From CAWFGW01 sp963815495 (GTDB lineage Bacteria; Bacteroidota; Bacteroidia; Cytophagales; JAAEPT01), in the NCBI GenBank assembly GCA_963815495.1, contig CAWFGW010000016.1:1-28284 (forward strand): DNA of 28,284 bases, written 5' to 3'. Below the pieces are notes generated by a model. It saw nothing but the letters and a program-made list of their open reading frames with translations. It was not told the origin of the DNA and ran no database searches. This document shows, in pieces, positions 16,303 through 23,313 of this stretch. Numbering within the stretch: the first letter of the stretch is position 1; every line of letters starts with the position of its first letter. Both the position numbers and the translations under genes were made by a program.

Positions 16303-17574
16303 TTAACTTACCCGCACATGTACTTCTTCGATTACATTTCTCATGTATCCACCTCTATTCCATTTGGGTTTCATAGGCTGGGTCTCCCCTTGATTGTTCG
16401 TCGCTTTTGCCAATAACTTGTAGGTTCCCGGCCGAGGCGGTGTCCATTGGGCACGCCAGCGTCTAAAAGAGTAGTTCCCCAAGTCTTCGCCTAAAGTGGT
16501 GGCCGTCCAGGTAGCCCCATCGTCCACAGAAAATTCTACCGTTTTAATTCCGGCTCCGCCATCAAAAGCGATACCTTCCAAGAAGATCGGTTCTACACTT
16601 GCCAACTCATTTAAGGCCACATCCGGATTAGGCTCTACCCATAGCGACCGGGTATTGAATTTATTAATGGGAACCGTGTCAGTGGCAAGATTATTTGGTT
16701 CTTCCGATGCGTTTGCATTTGCAGGAATGTGGTACGCTTTGGCCATCCAATGCCCTTTGAATTCTTCTGCCACAACGTTAATTTCCCAAACACTTTTTAC
16801 CCAGTAGGTAGCATACCAGCCAGGTACAATAAGTCTAATAGGGAAACCATTCAATAACGGCAAAGGCTCCCCGTTCATTTCATAGGCCACGATCACTTCG
16901 GGTTGCCGTGCATGTTCTATTTTCAACGATTTCACGAAATCCGGCGTGGCGTTCAAAGGCCCGGTATCCAAACCGTTGAAGGTGGCCTCTACCGCGCCCT
17001 CTTTTACTCTCGCTTTATCGAGTATATCGCTAAGGCGCACACCTTTCCAACGTGCATTGCCCATGGCCCCGTTATCCCATTGGCCACCGGGAACACGGGG
17101 TTCAAAATACTTGCGTGAATTTCCCGAACATTGGCAGACCGCTACGATCTCTACAGCTTCCATGGCCTGCAACTCGTCCATGGACAGTGCAAGTGGTTCG
17201 TGTACATGACCCCCGATATTCAAACGCCAAGTCTCCAGATCGACATGGGTGGGAATGGGCTGTAAGTGCCACCGGACAAAAAAAGCCTCGTTAGGGGTCA
17301 GGTCATGTTTGAAATATTGCCAAGGGGTATCCAGTTGTGGAGGGCGGTCATTGACGAGCCGCATGGGTATTTTTCCGGGAAATCTGGCAACGGGATTATC
17401 AAAGGGCGGGTTTTGAAAAACAGTTTTCTCCTTGCGCAGGCAAGCCGTGGGCAGTACGGTCGCCAAACCGGCAAGGCCCAATAGATTCAGCCATTGTCTT
17501 CGGTTTAATCCGTTTTTCCCATTCGCGATAGGATTTGGGCTTCGTTTATTTGGATTATTCTTGTCGGTTTTCAT
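16303..17574 (-). CDS. Sulfite-oxidase-family molybdopterin enzyme, Tat-exported (SorA-like)
   Basis: A 423-residue periplasmic molybdoenzyme likely to oxidise sulfite to sulfate, passing two electrons to cytochrome c. The N terminus carries a Tat-type signal, N-R25-R26-Q-W-L then LLGLAGLATVL. A cysteine at 45 (LPTAC) might be lipidated but the lipobox is not canonical. The Moco domain shows FFVRWH, with Arg101 at the place of the RNH substrate arginine, then WRLNIGGHV, and Mo-ligand Cys149 in VCQCSGNSR. The GFPIRLIVPGWYATYWVKSVWEI segment follows. A C-terminal Ig-like dimerisation domain (VEFSVDDGATW) completes it. No haem b5 domain is present, as in bacterial SorA. Other sulfite-oxidase-fold substrates cannot be excluded. 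It is the first gene of the five-gene operon ending in the PsiE-family gene. Confidence 0.88.
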   Translation of the reverse strand: MKTDKNNPNKRSPNPIANGKNGLNRRQWLNLLGLAGLATVLPTACLRKEKTVFQNPPFDNPVARFPGKIPMRLVNDRPPQLDTPWQYFKHDLTPNEAFFVRWHLQPIPTHVDLETWRLNIGGHVHEPLALSMDELQAMEAVEIVAVCQCSGNSRKYFEPRVPGGQWDNGAMGNARWKGVRLSDILDKARVKEGAVEATFNGLDTGPLNATPDFVKSLKIEHARQPEVIVAYEMNGEPLPLLNGFPIRLIVPGWYATYWVKSVWEINVVAEEFKGHWMAKAYHIPANANASEEPNNLATDTVPINKFNTRSLWVEPNPDVALNELASVEPIFLEGIAFDGGAGIKTVEFSVDDGATWTATTLGEDLGNYSFRRWRAQWTPPRPGTYKLLAKATNNQGETQPMKPKWNRGGYMRNVIEEVHVRVS

Positions 17575-17669
17575 GGTATTCTATTTGTGCGATATATTAG
17601 TGTTGATGACCTTAGCGTGTAATACGTATTCGTAAAGGCTCTCCCATTCTTTTATATGATTATTTAATG

Positions 17670-17945
17670 TTATCTTGTTAAATTCACCACCCTAAGTGCC
17701 CCTTCTGATACTGCATAAAACCCCAGCCCTTTTATAATATTCTCTATGTAGTGAACTTCAATGAGCTTACCTACGTAGACCGTAAATTCCGTTGGCATTT
17801 TTTGATAAGTATAGACGACCTTTGTAATCCCATCAACTTCCCTAAGCTTGCTTGTTATTAAATTCAGGTCAGCCTTGTTTTCCGCATTTATCCTGAATAC
17901 TTTTCCATGTTTGCTGGGCAAAATTATTTCTGTAAAAAAGCTCAT
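17670..17945 (-). CDS. Small ferredoxin-fold protein, HMA-like without the metal-binding cysteines
   Basis: A 91-residue soluble protein of unknown role. The secondary-structure pattern is beta-alpha-beta-beta-alpha-beta (KVFRINAENKADLNLITSKL, GITKVVYTYQKMPTEFTVYV, IENIIKGLGFYAV), which resembles heavy-metal-associated domains. However it has no cysteine at all, so the usual CxxC copper site is absent. It lies 95 bases upstream of the molybdoenzyme gene and 73 bases after the binding-protein gene on the same strand. It may be a chaperone-like or regulatory partner in this cluster, but nothing in the sequence proves that. Confidence 0.65.
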   Translation of the reverse strand: MSFFTEIILPSKHGKVFRINAENKADLNLITSKLREVDGITKVVYTYQKMPTEFTVYVGKLIEVHYIENIIKGLGFYAVSEGALRVVNLTR

Positions 17946-18018
17946 AGCACTAATTTTTAATTAAACTACTATTTTGTTCATTTACGGTATGTCCCTATCT
18001 CCCGATGGAAAAGAAGAA

Positions 18019-18903
18019 TTAATTAGACCACCCTTCAGATTTGAATATTTCTACTCCTTTTGGGCCTTTCATAAACTCAATAAAGTCTTTAGCTTCAGCA
18101 TCTGCTTTTTCATTGGTTACTAAAGTGAGGTCTCTATAAATAGCCCGTTCAGGCTCAATATCTACCAGATCTGCCTGGTCTGGGTGAGTGATAACCCAAT
18201 AGTTCCAGGTGATCCAAGCATCGGCATTTTGCTCTTTAAAGGCCTTGAAGCCGGCACCGCTACCTAGGGCATAATCAATGATGTTTTTTCTAAATTTTTT
18301 CAAATCATCGAGTCTTCCCAAGCGACCTACTACATCTTCCCAGACGCCGGTTCCTGAAGTATTATAGACACCAGAACCTTCTACTACGACGATACGCATA
18401 CCAGGTTTCATAAGGTCATCAATCCCTTGTATGTTTTTAGGATTTCCTTTTTGAACCGCAATTGCTGCAGGTCTAAGGTAGATGGGCTCCACATTTTCAC
18501 TCTTAAATTCCGTATAGGTCTGTAAAAAGGCAGTCATCGATTGTTCTGCGGTTCCCCAGATGATGTCAGCATTAGCTTGTGCCTCATCGGTCCATTTTGA
18601 TTCCGGTCCAAATTTTACAACGACCTTATTTCCAGTTTCTTTTTCATACACATCGGCAACTCTTATAATAGCGGTCTGTGGGCCTCCTGCACCATAAATA
18701 CGGACTACGCCGTCCTTTGGTGCATAATCAATTTTAGGTACAATAAGATCACTTTTATAGGTAGCGTCTGTGGTTGTTTTTTCTGAACTGGTATCTTTAT
18801 TCGTAGTTGTTTTATTTTTTGTTTGCGTGTTACAGCTGATGACTATTAATGTCGATGCGAATAATAGTAAAGCTATGGTACTCTTTATTTTGAAATGTTT
18901 CAT
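18019..18903 (-). CDS. Orphan ModA-like substrate-binding lipoprotein
   Basis: A 294-residue lipoprotein (signal ending LIVISC, Cys24, then a Thr/Lys-rich tether) of the periplasmic type 2 binding-protein fold. Features are RIYGAGGPQTAIIRVADVYEKETG (the start of the first lobe), ADIIWGTAEQSM (a ligand-loop position), PAAIAVQKGNP, VVEGSGVYNTSG, and the C-terminal FIEFMKGPKGVEIFKSEGW, typical of ModA and related oxyanion binders. No permease or ATPase gene is next to it. It is 22 bases from dps on the same strand. Molybdate or tungstate is an attractive ligand because the next enzyme needs molybdenum, but another small anion or organic acid is equally compatible. Confidence 0.78.
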   Translation of the reverse strand: MKHFKIKSTIALLLFASTLIVISCNTQTKNKTTTNKDTSSEKTTTDATYKSDLIVPKIDYAPKDGVVRIYGAGGPQTAIIRVADVYEKETGNKVVVKFGPESKWTDEAQANADIIWGTAEQSMTAFLQTYTEFKSENVEPIYLRPAAIAVQKGNPKNIQGIDDLMKPGMRIVVVEGSGVYNTSGTGVWEDVVGRLGRLDDLKKFRKNIIDYALGSGAGFKAFKEQNADAWITWNYWVITHPDQADLVDIEPERAIYRDLTLVTNEKADAEAKDFIEFMKGPKGVEIFKSEGWSN

Positions 18904-18925
18904 TTTGTTATTTTTTTATTAGCTG

Positions 18926-19399
18926 TTATTTTGTAGAAGCTCTAAGCATCCAAGCCATTTCCTCGTGCTCCTGCATAAGACTGGTAATGAAATCGCCTGT
19001 ACCTTCGTCTTTATACTCATCGGCTATCGGTTTGATATTTTGACGGATAAAGGTGATGACACTTTGATGATCCTCTAAGAGCGCTTTAACAAAGCTTTGA
19101 CTATCATTATTATGTTCATTTTCCTCGGATAAATGAGTTATTTCTAAAAACTGTTTTAGAGTTGCAGGAGCATAATGTCCTAGTTTTCTAATGCGTTCTG
19201 CCACATCATCTACAGCCACTTCGAGCTGTTTGTATTGCGCTTCAAAAAACAAGTGTTTGTCGTGAAAGCCGATACCTTCTACGTTCCAGTGTGCATTTCG
19301 CGTCTTTGTGTAGAGCACAAACTCATCTGCTAATAATTTTGCAAGTACGTCTGTTACTGCTTGTCTATTTTCTTCTGTAATTCCTATTGCTGTTTTCAT
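18926..19399 (-). CDS. dps: Dps-family ferritin-like DNA-protection protein
   Basis: A 157-residue Dps that forms a dodecamer, oxidises Fe2+ with H2O2 and stores it as a mineral core. The ferroxidase residues shared between subunits are visible: His37 in RNAHWNVEG, His49 and Glu53 in HDKHLFFE, Asp64 and Glu68 in VDDVAER. The four-helix bundle length and the QEHEEMAWMLRA ending are normal. There is no long basic tail, so DNA binding may be weak. It lies between the ArsC-fold gene and the binding-protein gene, all in one direction. Peroxide or iron control is likely, but I see no clear regulator site. Confidence 0.95.
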   Translation of the reverse strand: MKTAIGITEENRQAVTDVLAKLLADEFVLYTKTRNAHWNVEGIGFHDKHLFFEAQYKQLEVAVDDVAERIRKLGHYAPATLKQFLEITHLSEENEHNNDSQSFVKALLEDHQSVITFIRQNIKPIADEYKDEGTGDFITSLMQEHEEMAWMLRASTK

Positions 19400-19429
19400 T
19401 TTAGTATATGTTTTGTTGATTTGTTAATA

Positions 19430-19795
19430 TTATAATCGAGATAAGTCGCTCGGCGTTTCTACGAGTATGGCCTGATGCCCCCGTATGGCAATGGGTTCTT
19501 TGATGAATTTTGGATTTTTCTGCAATATTTTTATCCAATCATCATCAGAAAAATCGGAATTATCGTATTTGGAAGAAAAATCGGGATGATCCTTGTTTAC
19601 CAAACCTGCGATGTTAGTAGCTAACCGTTCGGCGATCTCTTCCAATTGGGTGCCGGTAAATCTGTTTTGGAGGATATCTACATCACGTACAGGAAAACCT
19701 TCCCCTTTGGCATAGGCGAGCGTTTGTTCCCCAAAAGGTCTACTGGGATTATAGAAAAGTATGATTTCATATTCTGAGGTGGCTAGTTCTGGCAT
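19430..19795 (-). CDS. ArsC/Spx-fold thioredoxin-like protein lacking cysteine
   Basis: A 121-residue protein of the ArsC-like thioredoxin fold. It has the N-terminal strand EIILFYNPSRPFGEQTLAYAKG, where true arsenate reductases carry Asn-Pro-x-Cys-xx-Ser, then the LVNKDHP segment, the DDDWIKILQKNPKFIKEPIAI stretch (with the conserved cis-Pro context) and a C-terminal beta turn. There is no cysteine anywhere, so it cannot do thiol-based arsenate reduction. A binding or regulatory role is more likely. It starts the run leading to dps, with 30 bases between. Arsenic resistance should not be inferred. Confidence 0.8.
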   Translation of the reverse strand: MPELATSEYEIILFYNPSRPFGEQTLAYAKGEGFPVRDVDILQNRFTGTQLEEIAERLATNIAGLVNKDHPDFSSKYDNSDFSDDDWIKILQKNPKFIKEPIAIRGHQAILVETPSDLSRL

Positions 19796-19957
19796 AAGGA
19801 GTTTTATAAATATAATAACTTGTTTTTCAGTATAATATGTAAGACATAAACTTTGTTTTGAGATTCCACTAAAGACATATTTTAATTATTCCCTATAATT
19901 ACATACCTCTTTTTCTAGAACCAACGTTCTTTTCATTATTTTAAAATTTAATATGGA

Positions 19958-19989
19958 AAAGCCCGGGAATCATTTGATTCCTGAGCTTT
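19958..19989 (-). terminator. Strong intrinsic terminator after the repeat lipoprotein
   Basis: On the minus strand a 14-bp stem with one mismatch (19989-19976 against 19971-19958) closes a 4-base loop and ends in a short T run (GGGCTTTT). It begins 10 bases past the stop of the lipoprotein gene ending at 20000. It separates that transcript from the ArsC-fold gene. Confidence 0.8.
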
Positions 19990-19999
19990 AAGAATTTCC

Positions 20000-21532
20000 T
20001 TATTGTACGGTTATTGACGTAACTATAACATTAGTGGCGGTAAACCCGAAAACTTCAGGTATATCTACACCTGGAAAATTGTATTCGTCTATTGGAGCTT
20101 CATCGATATGAAGCATAGGGAATAATTTTTGACCTACTGTATAGGTATTCGCTGCATCTATATCAATAACCACATTGGTATTGACACCGGCCATAACTTT
20201 TGTTTTACCAATAATAGCAGGCAAGGTTATGTTTCCTGTGCCATCATCATTGTGAATAACAATCCAACCATCGACAGCGGCAACTACCTCAGCGATTACT
20301 ACCTGATTATTTGTTACAGATTGATCAACGGCTGCAATAGAAGCAGAAGTAATTTCGATGGGAGCTGTTACTACGGCACCCCTTTCATTTTTGATGGGGA
20401 TATCCAATCCGTTGGACCCATCAAATTCGTAGGTTCCTGAAATTCCGGTGTCGGTATGTAACATGACCCAGAGTGTTTCTCCATCAGTAATAGTTGCCGT
20501 ATCTTCCAGCTCCACTACAATATCCGTAGAAGTTCCCGGCCCGACCAATTTTGGGATTGAAATAATGGCTGGCACCATTGGACCTCCATTACCATTGTCT
20601 TTGTGTATGACAATCCAACCTTCTTTATTGAAAGTAGCTGAACTAATTACTACCTTATTTTGAGATAAGGTTTGATCTGATGCCATAAAAGAACCTGTTG
20701 GTTGTACGGTAGTAGCAATTATAGATGATGTAACAACGTTTCCATCTGCGTCTTTAATGGGAACATCCAATCCATTTTGGCCATCGAACTCATATTCTTG
20801 GGCCACACCGGTATCGGTATGAAGCATAATCCACAAGGTATCCCCATCATTAACTCCAGCTTCGTTCAATAGTTCTACGGCAACATCGGTAGATGTTCCA
20901 GCCTCTAAAAATTTCGGCACGGAGATAATAGCAGGAACTACTGGGCCACCACTACCATTGTCGGCATGGATAACTACCCACCCTGCGCTATTTAAAGTAA
21001 CCGAACTCACGATTACCGTATTGTTTTCTACATCTTGATCACTAGCCGTAAAAGAACCACTGGCAGTTACTGTCACTATAATAGGAGCAGTAATTACGTC
21101 GCCCTCCCTATTTTTTAATGGCGCATCCAAGCCATTAGTTCCGTTAAATTCGTAGGTGCCTAATATCCCATCATCTGTATGGAGCATTACCCAAAGCGTT
21201 TCCCCATCGGCAACCGATTCATTCGTCTCAAGTTCCAGTTCTATATCTGTAGCGGTTCCTGCAGTGACCAATTTTGGCACCGATATAATGGCAGGAACCG
21301 TCGGGCCTCCATTTCCGTTATCCCGATGTATAACGATCCAACCGTTTTCTGGAAATGTAGCCGTCTCGACCATCAAAGTATTGTTGGTGGACAAGCTTTG
21401 ATCACCCGCCGTGAAAGAAGCAAATTGTTCGATTTTTACGACGTCGTCATCATCTGAACAAGATTGTAGGCCAAGGCCTGTAATCAATATTGCAACGATA
21501 GTTAGCGTTTTAAATAAATTTATTCGTTTCAT
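20000..21532 (-). CDS. Lipoprotein of four tandem His-bearing repeats (DUF7282-like)
   Basis: A 510-residue lipoprotein: signal ending GLGLQSC (Cys25), an Asp-rich tether, then four repeats of about 115-120 residues (about 37-157, 158-276, 277-396, 397-510). Each repeat has a WIVIHxDNGxGGP strand, a VPAIISVPKLV strand, a TLWVMLHTDxG strand and a YEFDGxNGLDxPI turn. Two histidines recur at fixed spacing in each: 69/118, 189/238, 310/359 and 427/475. The last repeat is the most diverged. The pattern matches domains known as DUF7282, also seen in haloarchaeal surface proteins; the fold looks immunoglobulin- or cupredoxin-like. Function is unknown. The paired histidines and acidic residues suggest metal or ligand binding on the cell surface. 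Confidence 0.82.
   Translation of the reverse strand: MKRINLFKTLTIVAILITGLGLQSCSDDDDVVKIEQFASFTAGDQSLSTNNTLMVETATFPENGWIVIHRDNGNGGPTVPAIISVPKLVTAGTATDIELELETNESVADGETLWVMLHTDDGILGTYEFNGTNGLDAPLKNREGDVITAPIIVTVTASGSFTASDQDVENNTVIVSSVTLNSAGWVVIHADNGSGGPVVPAIISVPKFLEAGTSTDVAVELLNEAGVNDGDTLWIMLHTDTGVAQEYEFDGQNGLDVPIKDADGNVVTSSIIATTVQPTGSFMASDQTLSQNKVVISSATFNKEGWIVIHKDNGNGGPMVPAIISIPKLVGPGTSTDIVVELEDTATITDGETLWVMLHTDTGISGTYEFDGSNGLDIPIKNERGAVVTAPIEITSASIAAVDQSVTNNQVVIAEVVAAVDGWIVIHNDDGTGNITLPAIIGKTKVMAGVNTNVVIDIDAANTYTVGQKLFPMLHIDEAPIDEYNFPGVDIPEVFGFTATNVIVTSITVQ
20003..21424 (-). repeat. Tandem coding repeat, four units of about 350 bp
   Basis: The DNA of the lipoprotein gene contains four head-to-tail units. 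The first three are the most alike and the unit nearest 20003 the most diverged. This indicates internal duplication with selection at protein level. Confidence 0.65.
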
Positions 21533-21562
21533 TTAAAATTGATTTTAAGTGATTAATACTAT

Positions 21563-22051
21563 TTACAAAAACTTTTTACTTCTGTTCATCCCTACAAGTG
21601 GTGCCGCTGCTACAGACGCAATTGCGATAAAAACAGGAACTTCTATAAATAATGCGCCCAAGATAGCAAGAGGTTCTTGCTGTGTTTTGAAAGCCGTATG
21701 CAGCTGCAGGCGATGCAAATCGGTATGATCAAAACCTAAAGCTAGAAAAAGTAGTGGGAAGAACAACAGACAGAAGTAGACACCGGTAGTCAGACATAGT
21801 TTGAAAGCTTCCAGGTAATTGACATTGTAATTCCGCTGTTTTGAGTAGTCATGGACCATCCATAAAAACGCCCCGAGCAGAAAGAACAGATTGATCATTC
21901 TTATGAACAAGGACTCGGACCTATCGGTCAACGAAAAAATAAGTTCCATGACAATAATGCTCAAGATTATCGCTATGGCAGTAGTCCATGCATAGCGCTG
22001 TTTGCTCCAATTGGCACGTTTATTTGAACTTTTGTTTACTCCATTTTCCAT
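21563..22051 (-). CDS. DUF4199-like four-helix membrane protein
   Basis: A 162-residue membrane protein with a polar N terminus and four helices (about 24-43, 50-66, 85-108, 128-150). The segment YNVNYLEAFKLCLTTGVYFC resembles the conserved centre of DUF4199-type proteins common in Bacteroidota. There is no catalytic motif. Its stop is 30 bases before the repeat-lipoprotein gene in the same direction, so the two are likely cotranscribed. Function is unknown. Confidence 0.65.
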   Translation of the reverse strand: MENGVNKSSNKRANWSKQRYAWTTAIAIILSIIVMELIFSLTDRSESLFIRMINLFFLLGAFLWMVHDYSKQRNYNVNYLEAFKLCLTTGVYFCLLFFPLLFLALGFDHTDLHRLQLHTAFKTQQEPLAILGALFIEVPVFIAIASVAAAPLVGMNRSKKFL

Positions 22052-22085
22052 TATTTCTTATTGCTTTGCTATTTTAAAAAAAATA

Positions 22086-22295
22086 TTAATATTTAATAAA
22101 CCCTTTTACGTAAACTATTGATGTTATCGAAATCAACGGCCAGGCCACCACGACCAAGACCAAAGGTTTGATTCCAACATTTTTTAGGGATGAATAGGTA
22201 AGCGTGGCACCGATAAGGAAAAGCACCAAACATCCAAAACCAAGCTGGCCCAGTGATCTGTATTTGCCGAAAGCTTTCAGGTATCTTTTGTACAT
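22086..22295 (-). pseudogene. C-terminal fragment of a YeiH-like (putative sulfate exporter) protein
   Basis: Only 69 codons remain. LGQLGFGCLVLFLIGATLTY followed by SSLKNVGIKPLVLVVVAWPL resembles the last two helices of YeiH/UPF0324 transporters (about 330 residues), which end in a similar FLIGA...VG.KPL...W pattern. An in-frame TGA just upstream of the ATG shows the rest is missing rather than out of frame. It follows the LysR gene by 74 bases, and LysR-YeiH pairs are common. I read it as a deletion relic. A free-standing two-helix protein is the alternative. Confidence 0.5.
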
Positions 22296-22369
22296 CAGTC
22301 ATTTATTACTGATGTAAAGGTACCGGCCTAACGAAGTGTAGTCAAATGATAAAAACGCATCTTATATAA

Positions 22370-23263
22370 CTAAAAGTTATAATGATGTTGTATAAAATTT
22401 AAGAATAAAGTGGACAGGGCGGACTGGTGACCGTGTTTGAAGATATAATACAGCGGCCTGTCCATTGAAAGCCCCTCGACATCGACGATACCCAATTCCA
22501 AGGATTTAAGTTCCCGGAGTACCGTATTGATACTTAAAAAGGCAACGGTGTTTCTATTTCCAAGATACGACTTGATGCTTTCCGAACTGCCAAGCCGCAT
22601 TTCAACGTTCAGGTCGGGCATAGTAATGCCTTTTTTCTGTAGTGAATCAAGAATGACTTCAAGGGTTCCGGAACCCTCTTCACGCAGAACGATGGGCTCT
22701 TTGCACAAGGTCTCCAAAGACATTGGTCTTGAATTGAACAGGGGATGGCCATTGGCGACCACCAGTACGATTTCATCCTTTAAAAAGTCATGATAGGATA
22801 TCTCCCTGTTCTTGTACTGGCCCTCCGTAAAGCCGAGTTCGGCGGTTTTGTCCAAAATGGCATGTTCGACATCTTCGGTGTTGCGATTGAGCAGCAGCAC
22901 CTTCACTTTAGGAAATTTTTCATGAAATTCAGACAGGGCCGCCGGCAATATGTATTGCGCGAAAGTAGTGCTTGCCGCAATTTTTAAAATGCCTTCCGTT
23001 TCGTCGATAAGAGCGTTCATGTCGAACTGGAGTGACCTATAGTTCTCCAGTATCGTTTTACCGTGTTCCAGCAATACGGTTCCTGCCTCCGTCAGTTTTA
23101 TACTGTTCCCCAAGCGCTCGAACAATTTTTGGCTGAAATGTTCTTCGATCTGCTTGATATGGCGGGTTACTGCTGGCTGGGTAATATGCAGTTCATCCGC
23201 TGCCTTTGAAAAGGACAAGCGGTGGGCAACCGTGTAGAAAACTTTGAGTTTATAATCGAACAT
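22370..23263 (-). CDS. LysR-family transcriptional regulator (CysL/YeiE-like by context)
   Basis: A 297-residue regulator. The N-terminal winged helix-turn-helix is canonical (MFDYKLKVFYTVAHRLSFSK, AADELHITQPAVTRHIKQIEE, FERLGNSIKLTEAG). A type 2 periplasmic-binding-like effector domain follows from about residue 88 (ILKIAASTTFAQYILPAALSEF, ELGFTEG, REEGSGTLEVILDSL). The profile ILKIAASTTFAQYILP and GSGT is like the CysL/CbbR/YeiE group, whose members sense sulfur or small anion metabolites. The adjacent YeiH-like fragment supports that. A TTG at 23272 would add three residues; the ATG at 23263 is the usual family start. Its targets here are not known. Confidence 0.85.
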   Translation of the reverse strand: MFDYKLKVFYTVAHRLSFSKAADELHITQPAVTRHIKQIEEHFSQKLFERLGNSIKLTEAGTVLLEHGKTILENYRSLQFDMNALIDETEGILKIAASTTFAQYILPAALSEFHEKFPKVKVLLLNRNTEDVEHAILDKTAELGFTEGQYKNREISYHDFLKDEIVLVVANGHPLFNSRPMSLETLCKEPIVLREEGSGTLEVILDSLQKKGITMPDLNVEMRLGSSESIKSYLGNRNTVAFLSINTVLRELKSLELGIVDVEGLSMDRPLYYIFKHGHQSALSTLFLNFIQHHYNF

Positions 23264-23313
23264 TATAAACAAAAGTAATACTAAAACTGGTTTTTTTGAA
23301 TTATCTTGAGAAA

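Noticed and set aside
19430..19795. Arsenate reductase / arsenic resistance
   Set aside because: The catalytic cysteine is absent and no other arsenic genes are present.
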